Shown: positions 1 to 10,697 of the stretch, piece by piece | Position numbering within the stretch: position 1 is the stretch's first letter | How the letters are laid out: every line of letters starts with the position of its first letter | NCBI GenBank assembly: GCA_964017185.1 | Contig: OZ024871.1 | Location: 58,455,226 to 58,519,225, forward strand | DNA from: Rugalucina vietnamica | Taxonomy: Eukaryota; Mollusca; Bivalvia; Lucinida; Lucinidae | Reading direction: 5' to 3' | DNA: 64,000 bases | Translations under genes and position numbers: made by a program | Notes under the pieces: generated by a model | Seen by the model: only the letters and a program-made list of their open reading frames with translations | Told to the model about the DNA's origin: nothing | The model's database searches: none

Positions 1-1865
1 ACGAAACTTGGTATGTAGCATCAGGGACTTCAGCCCGTCATAGTTTGATAAAATGATGACCCTTGGATGACCTTGACCTATTTTACGGCAAGGTCAAATT
101 TGGAAACATAGGCTTTTACATGGGAAAAAGTGAAAACTATAGATTTTTTGAAAAATATTGCAGCCTGATGCCTGAAAAGTGGTAGATGCAAACAACTAAT
201 GGAGTAGATGAAGGTATGTGATTAATTTAGGTCAAGGTCATCTCTTGACCTTGGCCAGTCTGTCGTCCATTCACACTTTTCAAAGATCTTCTTCTCTGAA
301 ACTGCTGGGCCAATCGAAGTGAAATTTTATGTGGAGCATCCATGGATAGGGGAGACGAAAGTTTGATTGCGAAATCCAGGTCACATGACCAAGATGGCTG
401 CCACGCCCATATATGGTAAAAACCACTCAAAAATCTTCTTCTCGGGAACCGGCAGGCCGATTTTCATGAAACTTGGTATGTAGCATTTGGGACTCCAGCC
501 CATCATAGTTTGATAAAATGATGACCCTAGGATGACCTTGACCTAATTTACGGCAAGGTCAATTTTGGAAACATAGGCTTTAACATGGGAAAAAGTGAAA
601 ACTATGGATTTTTTGAAAACTATTGCAGCCCGAGGCCTGAAAAGTGGTAGATGCAAACAACTCATGGAGTAGATGAAGGTATAAGATTAATGTAGGTCAA
701 GGTCATCTCTTGACCTTGGCCAGTCTGTCGTCCATACACACTTTTCAAAGATCTTCTTCTCTGAAACTGCTAGGCCAATCAAAGTAAAATTTTATGTGGA
801 GCATCCATGGGTAGGGCAGACAAAAATTTTATCGCGAAATCCAGGTCACATGACCAAGATGGCTGCCACGCCCATATATGGTAAAAACACTCAAAAATCT
901 TCTTCTCCAGAACCGGTTGGCCGATTTCCACGAAACTTGGTATGTATCATCGGGGACTTCAGCCCATCATAGTTTGATAAAATGATGACCCTTGGATGAC
1001 CTTGACCTAATTTATGGCAAGGTCAAATTTGGAAACATAGGCTTTTGCATGGGAAAAAGTGAAAACTATGGATTTTTTGAAAACTATTGCAGCCTGATGC
1101 CTGAAAAGTGGTAGATGCAAACAACTAATGGAGTAGATGAAGGTATGTGATTAATGTAGGTCAAGGTCATCTCTTGACCTTGGCCAGTCTGTTGTCCATA
1201 CACACTTTTCAAAGATCTTCTTCTCTGAAACTGCTGGGCCAATCAAAGTGAAATTTTATGTGGAGCATCCATGGGTAGGGGAGACGAAAGTTTGATCGCG
1301 AAATCAGGTCACATTACCAAGATGGCCGCCACGCCCATATATGGTAAAAACTACTAAAAAATTTTCTTCTCCAGAACCGGCAGGCCAATCTTCGCGAAAC
1401 TTGGTATGTAGCATTTGGGACTCCAGCCCATCCTAGTTTGATCAAATGATGACCATAGGATGACCTTGACCTATTTTATGGCAAGGTCAATTTTGGAAAC
1501 ATAGGCTTTTACATGGGAAAAGGCGGAAACAATGGATATTTTGGAAACTGTTGCAGTCTGAGACCTGGAAGTTGCTAGATGCAGACAACCAATGGAGTCA
1601 ATGAAGGTAAGTAATTAATGAAGGCCAAGGTCATTTCTTGACCTTGACCCAAAGTCATTTAAATATCAAAATTAAAATTGTGGTTTTCTCATAAATCACT
1701 GGGTTTGGAAACTATTGCAGCCTGAGACCTGAAACTTTGCAGATGCAGACAACTTATGAATTCAATAAAGGTGTGTGAGTATTCAAGGTCAAGGTCATTT
1801 CATGATGACTTAATACTGCAGGATCAGGCTTCAGGTGAGCGTTCTCAGGACCAATGGTCCTCTGG
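1..1865 (+). mobile_element. Family A Helentron-like element, 3' part (5' end outside window)
   Basis: Tandem units with a 464-465 bp spacing; the 'cagtctgt' landmark falls at 256, 721 and 1185. The last unit is diverged and runs into the family A 3' terminus: CAGGTGAGCG, a GGACCA/TGGTCC-type hairpin, then CTCTGG and TT. Each unit repeats a GGTCACATGACC block, CAAGATGGC, and paired TCAAGGTCA motifs. No protein is encoded; short ORFs across it are by-products of the repeat. The whole segment is nearly collinear with 30377-32240, suggesting a recent sister copy. It is inserted in an older family A element whose tail follows. Confidence 0.85.
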
Positions 1866-2247
1866 TTTTAAAAATCTTCTCTTCAAAACCAGAAGGCATA
1901 TGATTTTGAAACTTGGCATGAAGCATTAAGGAACGGAGGTCTACAAAATTTGTATAAATCATGACACTGGGATGACCTTGACCTATTTCACGGCAAGGTC
2001 AACTTAGATCGCCCATGCACTTGAATGGAGAAAATTGTTAAAATGTCATTTGAAGGACAAAACTTGCAGTTAATTGGCAAATGGACTGAATTTTTATGAT
2101 TTGAAAAAGACATTGACTCCAGGAGTTATTCTGACCCTGACCTAGGGTAATATACATGCATTGTACTATTCTAGTCTAACAAGTTTATTGGTACATGTAT
2201 GTATCTCAGGTCTCAGGTGAGCGTTTACAGGACCATTGGTCCTCTGG
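1866..2247 (+). mobile_element. Tail of an outer family A element interrupted by the copy at 1-1865
   Basis: This is the last unit and 3' terminus of a second family A copy, resuming immediately after the inner element's CTCTGG-TT end. It is closely similar to 62389-62759, including phrases such as 'gaacggaggtctac', so both copies belong to one subfamily. It ends in TTTACA, the GGACCATTGGTCC hairpin and CTCTGG, followed by TTTT. The 5' portion lies beyond the window. Confidence 0.8.
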
Positions 2248-4210
2248 TTTTCTTTTTAGCGAACCTTCGGATGCGAAAAATAGGATGTGAACTTTGGAAC
2301 AAGATCCGAACATTTGGACTCCGGTTACATAATAAATTACAGACCACTTGTTGAATGCAGAATTGTCTGATAAGATTTGATTTAACAAAGAATAAATTGT
2401 TCAAGGCAAGTCATAAATTCTGCTAATTTAGTTTTGTCAAACAAAATCTGTGTAGAAAATCTGGGTGTATTTTTAACAGCTGTAAACTTTGTCAAACAAT
2501 GAACAGGTCTACTTTGTTTCATTATCACAAGTATCTTGAAAATGTTATTGGGATAATTGCCTTTTCATTGTTTGTAAGTTTACAGACTGCTGGGGAAATG
2601 ACCTTATTATACCAACCGAATTTCCCCATAGTGCGAAGGTTGCTGCGCCAAATTAAGTCAAAAGTCTTAGCTATTTGATGGGGTTATTGTTACATATGTC
2701 CAAGGCATAGATAAGTAATCCAGATTTGTCTGAATTTCAAGACATGCCAGTAATAATGGTTTAGTATTCTAAATTATAGGCATTTCATGATATTGGTTAT
2801 GCATTATTGATGACATTGATTGGTAGTGTATGAGATACTAGTAGTACTTAGCAGAATCATTTAAATGTTTCAGGACAGAATTCATTCAATTCAATTACAT
2901 TGTGATTTTGTGTTTCTCGAATACTCCTGTTTGGTAGGCCGTGGCTGAGTCTATAGATGAACATGGGCTTTATGTTTTTGAATATACAGGTGACTCACAT
3001 TAACTCGAACTGAGTGGACCGTGCTTATCATTTCGAGTTATCGGTATTACGAGTTAACCAATTCATGACGTCATAGCTACCACAATTGTAAGACAAACTG
3101 GGTTCTTCATTACATTGCTCGGTGGTATGATGTGACATTATTAAAGGTTATTCTTACAATGTCTTACGAATCTGACACTGGTAAACGGATTACTTTTTAT
3201 TTTGAGATCCATGGATTTGCTTGTTTCTACATTAATTATGAGAAGACAAAGACTGTCATTTTAAATCAATTAAGGACGACTGAAATCACTTAAAGGTGCT
3301 CTGCGCTGACAACTTATTCAACAATAGATCAAACAAGACCCGCCCTAACAACAATGGTTTAGTGAGGTGTGTCAACACTCAAGAGTAATTACAGCAAACA
3401 GTTACCGTAAAGGGGACTGATCTTTATGTCATGCTTGTGTAGTTGTAAAATCAGCTGATTGCAAAACAGGACTGTTTTTGCAACCCAGTTCATTGGGGGT
3501 AATTAAAATGACATAAAGGATTTTAATTACTAAATCTTTTGAGTTTTGTTGAAAATTATAAACAATTGTTGTTTTTCCTGTATTCAAAAATAATGCACGA
3601 GGATATGCAAAAAAAACCCATAAATGTGCATATATGTACACCGACCTAATTTTTATAGAGATGTGGCATATGAGTTGTTAAAGGTTAACCTGGAGTATAA
3701 AAAGCCGAATTAGGTGTCTTATGTCAGTTTTTTTACGTCCTTGAGGTGGAACTATGGATTAGGTCTGTTTGGCCCAGGATGACCTTAAAAGCCTGCACTT
3801 TACTACTACCAGGTACTACTACTACTTATATCAGTTTTTGTTTAGACACCAACCTGTCAACATCTCTTTGAGCTCTCCAATATACAACACTAGCAATTCT
3901 GATTGAATATTGCTCCATGGAGAAAAGTTACCTGTTGAATTATTGACAGCTCTTATCAGCAGATTAAATATTACAGGTATTCCAATTGGCTTATAATTCC
4001 TGGGCCAGTAGTTAAGCCACACCCACTAAAATCTTAACAGGTAAATCCCAAGTAATAAAACGCTCGCCGGATGGCATCAATTGTGCCCCTTTAAGCGTCG
4101 TAAATTGAACTAAATTCACATGACCAGGATACAAAACTTGTGTCGAGTTACCCGTTTTGTCTATTTAGGTGTAGTTCGAGTTCTGCGCTGTTGAAATACA
4201 AAGAACATAA
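2248..4210. other. AT-rich non-coding stretch, no gene recognised
   Basis: No ORF with coding character or convincing splice pattern is visible. Phrases of the CGAGTTA/TCGAACT type occur near 2998-3056 and again near 4142-4180. They could be remnants of an old DNA transposon, but I cannot match terminal repeats. Probably intron of the gene carrying the exon at 4528, or upstream intergenic sequence. Confidence 0.5.
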
Positions 4211-4347
4211 CGATAGGGACCGTATCTAGATTCGACCTAAGCGGTAGTATAGGGATCGTAGTATAGGGATTAGTCGTAGTATAGGGACGATAGGGACCGT
4301 ATACAGTAGTATATGGACGATAGGGACCGTATCTAGATTCGACCTAA
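4211..4347. repeat. Local tandem repeat of a 'cgatagggaccgtat' motif
   Basis: The phrase 'cgatagggaccgtat' recurs at 4211, 4288 and 4319, with 'agtatagggat' variants between. The outer two copies are both followed by 'ctagattcgacctaa', giving a 108 bp direct repeat with internal degenerate copies. This is a private minisatellite-like patch with no other copy in the window. Confidence 0.7.
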
Positions 4348-4527
4348 ACAGAAGTGTCGAGATAAGCTTTGTCGCGGTAACGGGAGCCACCTGTACATTA
4401 AGATCTTTTTTCAGTATGAAGATAATTGTGTATGGTCTGGAGTATTTTGTATGAAAATGCCAGGGATAAGACTAATCATATGTTCACCATTCAATTATAT
4501 TCACCAATGGATTTTCATTTGCTTCAG

Positions 4528-4677
4528 GAGCCCACACTAGGCGATATGTTGGAGTATATAGAGGCCCAGAACAAGGCTCTGGATGAAGAAGGAAAGGAAC
4601 CTCCAACTGACTCAACAACCTCTGACATGTTTATGTCGGGTATTAAGTTCAATGGAGTATCTATACTGCCACCTGTG
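4528..4677 (+). CDS. Internal coding exon, protein family not recognised
   Basis: A 150 bp open segment bounded by a good acceptor (tttgcttcag) and a consensus donor (gtaaga). It reads in phase 0 at both ends and gives 50 residues starting EPTLGDMLEYIEAQNK and ending GVSILPPV. The composition is typical of protein: an amphipathic start, an acidic middle (LDEEGKEP), a T/S-rich linker and a hydrophobic end. Codon use is unlike the surrounding AT-rich DNA. The upstream ATG of the longer open frame lies before the acceptor and is probably not the true start. The next good exon on this strand (53454-53582) also begins in phase 0 and could follow it directly. I do not recognise the family, and a chance ORF remains possible. 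Confidence 0.62.
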
Positions 4678-4739
4678 GTAAGACTATCAGCCTCATTTTA
4701 CTGTGGTCTTGATAGACTCTCTTTGTTTTATTAGGCTCA

Positions 4740-5088
4740 AAAAAAAAAAGGTAAGCTTATAGTATACCAATGCTCCGTCGTCATCCTAGTTGTTGTCCAC
4801 AATGTTCAAACATCTCTGAAAGCGCTGGGCCAATCAAAGTCAAACTTCATGTGGAGCATCCTTAGGAAATGTGAACCAAAGTTCATAAATGGTCTAGGTC
4901 ACATGACCAAGATGGCGGCCATGCCCATATATGGTAAAAATCTTCTCTTGAATTGGTGGACCGATTTCAACAAAACATCAGGGACTCTGGCCCATCATAG
5001 TTTGTATAACTCATGACCTTGGGTTGACCTTGACCTATTTTATGGCAAGGTCAATTGCATAAGAGAACCAGTGATCGATCAGGGACCA
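4740..5088 (+). mobile_element. Degenerate family A fragment
   Basis: After a run of A, the phrase 'ggtaagcttatagtatacc' is a decayed family A 5' end lacking its palindrome. It is followed by one diverged unit with the GGTCACATGACC block, a CAAGATGGCGGCC motif and the GACCTTGACC segment. The end is abrupt at 'gatcgatcaggg', the same junction as in the fragment at 23067-23273. Those two copies therefore derive from one shortened subfamily. Confidence 0.7.
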
Positions 5089-5090
5089 TT

Positions 5091-5298
5091 TAGGTGATGA
5101 GCTATTTAAGATGTCGGTACCACCCGACCTGAACAGATCCCCCCACACTTTTTGATAATTTGGGCATGTATAGAATTAGATAAAATCGGTGATTTAGGTG
5201 ATGAGCTATTTAAGATGTTGGTACCACCCGACCTGAACAGACCTCCCCACACTTTTTGATAATTTGGGCATGTATAGAATTAGATAAAATCTTCGAGT
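5091..5298. repeat. 104 bp tandem duplication
   Basis: Two head-to-tail copies with near-identical sequence, both starting 'taggtgatgagc' (5091 and 5195) and ending 'tagataaaatc'. Few differences separate them, so the duplication is recent. No coding content. Confidence 0.85.
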
Positions 5299-5624
5299 TT
5301 ATTCTAGTATACCCCCTTCATTTGTCGGTGTTTATTCCTCTTATATCTTAAGTTTTCTTAAATTTTTGCAACAAGATAGTCAGCTTGTTCATATATCTCA
5401 TTATATGACATGGTTATCAATTATTGCCATATCAATGTTTATTCCTCTTATATCTTAAGTTTTCTTAAGTTTTTGCAACAAGATAGTCAGCTTGTTCATA
5501 TATCTCATTATATGACATGGTTATCAATTATTGCCATATCAATCATTTGATACCAATTTCAGCTCTCTAAGGCTTTTGGTTGCTGAGATATAAACGTTTA
5601 TGTTGGTATACCCCCTCTATTTTT
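5299..5624. repeat. GGTATACCCCC tandem family, left part, with a 107 bp duplication
   Basis: Belongs to a tandem family whose units read GGTATACCCCC, then a CTTATATCTTAAG phrase, then 'caatcatttgatacc'. A 107 bp block is duplicated (5329 and 5436). The array is split by the family A element at 5625-7263 and continues after it. Comparing both sides with an uninterrupted unit shows that the inserted element duplicated TT. Confidence 0.75.
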
Positions 5625-7263
5625 AGCTCACCTGAGCCGAAGGCTCATAGGTGAGCTTATAGTATACCCATGCTCCGGCGTCCGTCCGTCGTCCGTCCGT
5701 CGTCCGTCCGTCGTTGTCCACAATTTCAAAGATCTTCTTCTCTGAAACCGCTGGGCCGATTGTTCTCATATTACACATACACCATCTACAGGTAGGGGGA
5801 AAGAATAATTGTGTTTTTTGTTTTGATCGGATAAGGACTCTGGTTGCTATGGCAACTTATGCTTCCCATAGACTTATAATGGAAAAAAGTAAAAATTGCC
5901 AGTTTTTGCTGTCTTGTTGGAGATATTTGAATTTTGTTTTTGCAGAAATGTTTATTGAGTAGTCCTCTACGTTTCCTGTGACTTTTGTCCTAATCCTTCA
6001 TTTTGATTGGTTGCAGGGGCCCCATATAGGGCAAAATTTCGAAAAACATTCAAAAATCTTCTTCTCAGAAACTGTCAAGGGGATGAAGTCTATACTTTGT
6101 ATACATGTTCCTGACAGTGGCCTCTACATATATTGTGTTTTTTATTCCAGGCGGATAAGAACTCTGGTTGCTATGGCAACTTAAATTTTCCATAGACTTG
6201 TAATGGGAAAAGTGGAAATCGGCTATTTTTCCGCTAAAATTGCAGACATTTGAATTTTGTTTTTGCAGAAATGTTTATTGAGTAGTGTTTGACGTTTCTT
6301 GCGAGTTTTGTCCTAATCCTTTATTTTGATTGGTTGCTGGGGCCCCATAAAGGGTAAAATTTTGAAAAAAAAAACATTCAAAAATCTTCTCCTCAGAAAC
6401 TGTCAAGTGGATGAATCCTGTACTTTTTATGCATGTTCCTGACAGTAGCCTCTACATAATTTGTGTTTTTTATTCCAGTCGGATAAGAACTCTGGTTGCT
6501 ATGGTAACTTTAAGTTTCCATAGACTTATAATGGGAAAAGTGGAAATTAGCTATTTTTTGAAAAATATTGCAGCCTGAGATCTGAAAAGTGGTAGATGCA
6601 AACAACTAATGGATTAGATGAAGGTATATGATTAATTTAGGTCAAGGTCATCTCTTGACCTTGGTCGGTCTGTCGTCCATACACACTTTTCAAAGATTTT
6701 TTTCTCTGAAACCACTTGGCCAATCAAAGCCAAATTTTATATGAAGCATCTATAGGAAGTGGGAACCAATGTTATATAAATAATCTAGGTCACATGACCA
6801 AGATGGCCGCCATGCCCATATACAGTAAAAACCCTTAAAATATCTTCTTCTCCAGAACCGGTGAACCGATTTCAACAAAACTTTGCATGAAGTATGGATG
6901 ACTCAAGTACTACAATGTATGTATAAAACATGACCCTGTGGTGACCTTGACTTATTTTATGGCAAGGTTGTCAATGCATTTGAATGGGGAAACCTTTTAC
7001 AATGTCATTTTAAGTGAAAGGGCAGTAGGACTGAAATTTAATGATTCTGAAAAAAAAATGGACCCCAGGGGCTCATCTGCTTTTAAAATGTTATTTGAAG
7101 GGGAAAATCAGCAGGAAATTGACAAATGGACAGAATATTGATTATTCTGAAAAAAGAAAATGGCCCAAGGGCTTCATCTGTTAAATACCATAATATTCAA
7201 ATATGTTTATTGGTATATGAAGCAGATCTCAGGTGAGCGTTTACAGGACCATTGGTCCTCTGG
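5625..7263 (+). mobile_element. Family A Helentron-like element, X-box subfamily
   Basis: Complete copy. The 5' nested palindrome (AGCTCACC ... GGTGAGCT enclosing TGAGCC ... GGCTCA) is followed by CCGTCC simple repeat. Next come roughly 300 bp units containing an actual or near GTTGCTATGGCAAC motif (5843, 6167, 6495), and then two ordinary units. The 3' end has CTCAGGTGAGCG, the AGGACCATTGGTCCT hairpin and CTGG. It sits in the GGTATACCCCC array; the empty unit reads 'ctctatttttctga', while here the flanks are 'ctctattttt' and 'ttctgt', so TT is duplicated. No transposase or helicase ORF. Confidence 0.85.
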
Positions 7264-8406
7264 TTCTGTGATTTTTATCTAATATTTTAAGTTCTCATCA
7301 ATATTCAAACACTAAGAAAGTCAAATGTTTCAAAAATCTTATCCTATGATGAAAGAACATTACCATAGCAATCATTTGATACCAATTTCAGCTCTCTATA
7401 AATTTTGGTTGCTGAGTTATTAACTTTTTTGTTTGTATACCTCCTCCACTTTTCTGTGATTTTTCTCTAATATTTAAAGGTTTTATCAATATTCGGAAAA
7501 AAAACACCAAGTAAGTCAGATTGTTTTGTGTGTCTTACCACATGGATTTAGAACATAAACCTAGCAATCATTTGATACCAATTCAGCTTTCTAGAGCTTT
7601 TTGTCATTGAGATATTAGCAGTTTTATCGGTATACCCCCTTCGTTTGCCAGTGATTTTTCTCTTATATCTTAAGTTCTCTTAAATAATTGAGCAACAAGG
7701 ACGTCAGCTTGTTTATATCTATATACCCTTTTACATGGTTATAGGCTATTGCCATAGCAATTATTTGATAGCAATTTCAGCTTTCTAGAATTTTTGGTTG
7801 TTGAGATATATGCGTTTCCGTTGGTATACCCCTCTATTTTTCTGAGATTTTTTATCTAATATTTAAAGTTATCATCAATATTCCACCAATGAGAAAGTCA
7901 AATTATTTGTTTCTTATCAGATGATTATAGAACATTATTCTAGCAATCATTTGATACCAATTTCAGCTCTCTAGAGCTTTTGGTCACTGAGATATCAGCA
8001 GTTTTATTGGTATACCCCCTTCGTTTGCCAGTGATTTTTCTCTTATATCTTAAGTTCTCTTAAATATTTGAGCAACAAGAAAGTCAGCTTGTTTATATAC
8101 CCTTTACATGGTTAAAGAATATTGTCATAGAAATCATTTAAGAATATTGTCATAGCAATCATTTGATAGCAATTTCAGCTCTCTAGGACTTTTGGTGGTT
8201 GAGATATATACGTTTTCGTTGGTATACCCCCTCTATTTTTCTGAGATTTTTATCTAATATTCAAAGTTCTCATCAATATTTAACAATGAGAAAGTCAAAT
8301 TAGTTATGTTTTTCATCAAATGGTTATAGAACATTATTCTAGCAATCATTTGATACCAATTTTAGCTCTCTAGAGCTTTTGGTCACTGAGATATCAGCAG
8401 TTTATT
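7264..8406. repeat. GGTATACCCCC tandem family, right part
   Basis: Tandem units alternate two types beginning GGTATACCCCC-TTCGTTTG (7629, 8009) and GGTATACC-CCTCTATTTTT (7823, 8221). This gives a dimer period of about 380-400 bp built from roughly 190 bp monomers. The phrases 'caatcatttgata' and 'gagatat' close each monomer. No coding content. The array is interrupted on its right by the nested family A block starting at 8407 and does not visibly resume after 18010. Confidence 0.75.
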
Positions 8407-9234
8407 AGCTCACCTGAGCCGAAGGCTCACAAGGTGAGCTTATAGTATGGTAGTCGAGCCGTCGTCTGTGCGTCGTCGTCAACATTTTCAAATGACTTCT
8501 CCTCTGAAGCAGCCAGGCTGAATCTTTTCATATTTCACATATAGCATCTACAGGTGGGGGGAACGAATATTTGTGTTTTTTATTTTGATCGGATAAGAAC
8601 TCTGGTTGCTATGGCAACTTGAAGTTTCCATTGACTTGTATGGAGAAAAGTGGAAATTGGCATTTTCTGTTGTCAGGCTGGGGATATTTGAATTTTGTTT
8701 TTACATAAATGTTAATTGAGCAGTCCTTCACGTTTAAGGCAACTTTTGTAAAAATCACTTTATTCGTTTGGTTGCTATAGCAACATAAAGGGTAAATTTT
8801 CGAAAAAAATATTCAAAAATCTTCTTCTCAGAAGCCGTATGGGGGATGAAGCTGAAATTTAGCATAAATGCTTATGACATTAGCCTGTACAAAAATTGTG
8901 TTTTTTATTGTCTTTGTCCAACTACTTTGGTTGCTATGGTAACTTGAAGTTTCTATTGACTTATAAGGCAAAAACTGGAAATTTGCAATTTCTGCCGTTT
9001 CATTGAGGATATTGAAATTTTGTTTTTACATAAATATTTATTGAGTAGTCCTCTCTGTTTTAGGCAACTTTTGTCAAAATTGCTATATTCGTTTGGTTGC
9101 TATAGCAATGTAAAGGGTATATTTTCGAAAAAATATTCAAAAATTTTCTTCTCAGAAGCTGTAAGGCGGATGAAGCTGAAACTTTGCATACATGCTTATG
9201 ATATTAGCCTCTACAAAGTTTGTGTTTTTTTATT
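8407..9234 (+). mobile_element. Family A element, 5' part only
   Basis: Intact 5' palindrome and GTCGTC simple repeat, then X-box subfamily units. It stops inside a 'gtgttttttatt' run where the next family A element begins. The expected continuation ('gtctttgtcc') is not found after that element's end or later, so the 3' part was probably lost by recombination between adjacent copies. Confidence 0.75.
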
Positions 9235-10697
9235 AGCTCACCTGAGCCGAAGGCTCACAAGGTGAGCTTATAGTATAGTAGTCGAGCCGGCGTCCGTGCG
9301 TCGTCGTCCGGCGTCGTCATCAACATTTTCAAACGACTTCTCCTCTGAAGCTGCCAGACCGAATCTTTTCATATTTCACATATAGCATCTACAGATGGGG
9401 GGAACGAATATTTGTGTTTTTTATTTTGATTGGATGAGAACTCTGGTTGCTATGGCAACTTATGCTTCCCATAGACTTATAATGGAGAAAAGTGAAAATT
9501 GCCTATTTTTGCTGTCTTATTTGAGATATTTGAATTTAGTTTTTGCAGAAATGTTTATTGAGTAGTCCTCTACTTTTAATGTGACTTTTGTCCTAATCCT
9601 TCATTTTGATAGGGCAAAATTTCGAAAAACATTCAAAAATCTTCTTCTCAGAAACTGTCAAGGGGATGAAGCTTATACTTTGTATACATGTTCCTGACAG
9701 TGGCCTCTACATAATTTGTGTTTTTTATTCCAGGCGGATAAGAACTCTGGTTGCTATGGTAACTTTAAGTTTCCATAGACTTATAATGGGAAAAGTGGAA
9801 ATTAGCTATTTTTTGAAAACTATTGCAGCCTTAGATCTGAAAAGTGGTAGATGCAAACAACTAATGGATTAGATGAAGGTATATGATGAATTAAGGTCAA
9901 GGGCATCTCTTGACCTTGGCCGGTCTGTCGTCCATACACACTTTTCAAAGATTTTTTCTCTGAAACCACTTGGCCAATCAAAGCCAAATTTTATATGAAG
10001 CATCTATAGGAAGTGGGAACCAATGTATATATAAATAATCCAGGTCACATGACCAAGATGGCCGCCATGCCCATATATGGTAAAAACCATTAAAATATCT
10101 TCTTCTCCAGAACCGGTGAATCGATTTCAAAGAAACTTTGCATGAAGTATGGATGACTCAAGTACTACAATGTATATATAAAACATGACTCTTTGGTGAC
10201 CTTGACCTATTTTATGGCAAGGTCAACATAGATCGTCAATGCATTTGAATGGGAAAAACTTTTAAAATGTCATTTTAAGTGAAAGTCTTGCAGGAAATGG
10301 GCAGTAGGACTGAAATTTAATGATTCTGAAAAAAAAATGGACCCCAGGAGCCCATCTGCTTTTAAAATGTTATTTTTTTGAAAACTATTGCAGCCTGAGA
10401 ACTGAAAAGTGATAGATGCAAACAACTGATAGAGTAGATGAAGAAGGTATGTGATAAATGTAGGTAAAGGTCGATTTTGGAAACATAGGCAAACATGGAA
10501 ACATGGGAAAAAGTGACAACTAGGTCTTGGGTAAGCATTTACAGGACCAATGATCCTATGGAAACCATTGCAGCCATAGGCCTGAAACTTGACCAAGATG
10601 ACCGTCATACCCATATATGGAAAAAAAAAACAACACTTTGTCCAGTGACTGTACTTGTTGACTCTCAGGTGAGCGATCGTTGCCCTTGGGCTATTTG
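9235..10697 (+). mobile_element. Family A element with the alternative CTATTTG 3' end
   Basis: Intact 5' palindrome, one X-box unit and two ordinary units, then a tail unit shared with 17689-18010. The 3' terminus differs from most copies. After CTCAGGTGAGCG it reads ATCGTTGCCCTTGGGC, a different short GCCC/GGGC hairpin, then CTATTTG and T residues. Inserted at a T run inside the preceding copy. Confidence 0.8.

Larger units (their letters stand above)
5843..9763. promoter_or_regulatory. Series of RFX/X-box-like motifs inside family A units
   Basis: GTTGCTATGGCAAC is an imperfect inverted repeat matching the animal RFX X-box. It occurs at 5843, 6167, 8605 and 9446. One-base variants (GTTGCTATGGTAAC) are at 6495, 8940 and 9750, and GTTGCTATAGCAAC is at 8771. 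A related GTTTCCATGGCAAC is at 13157. Every copy sits at the same place in its unit after 'ataagaactctg'. Binding or activity is inference. Confidence 0.4.
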
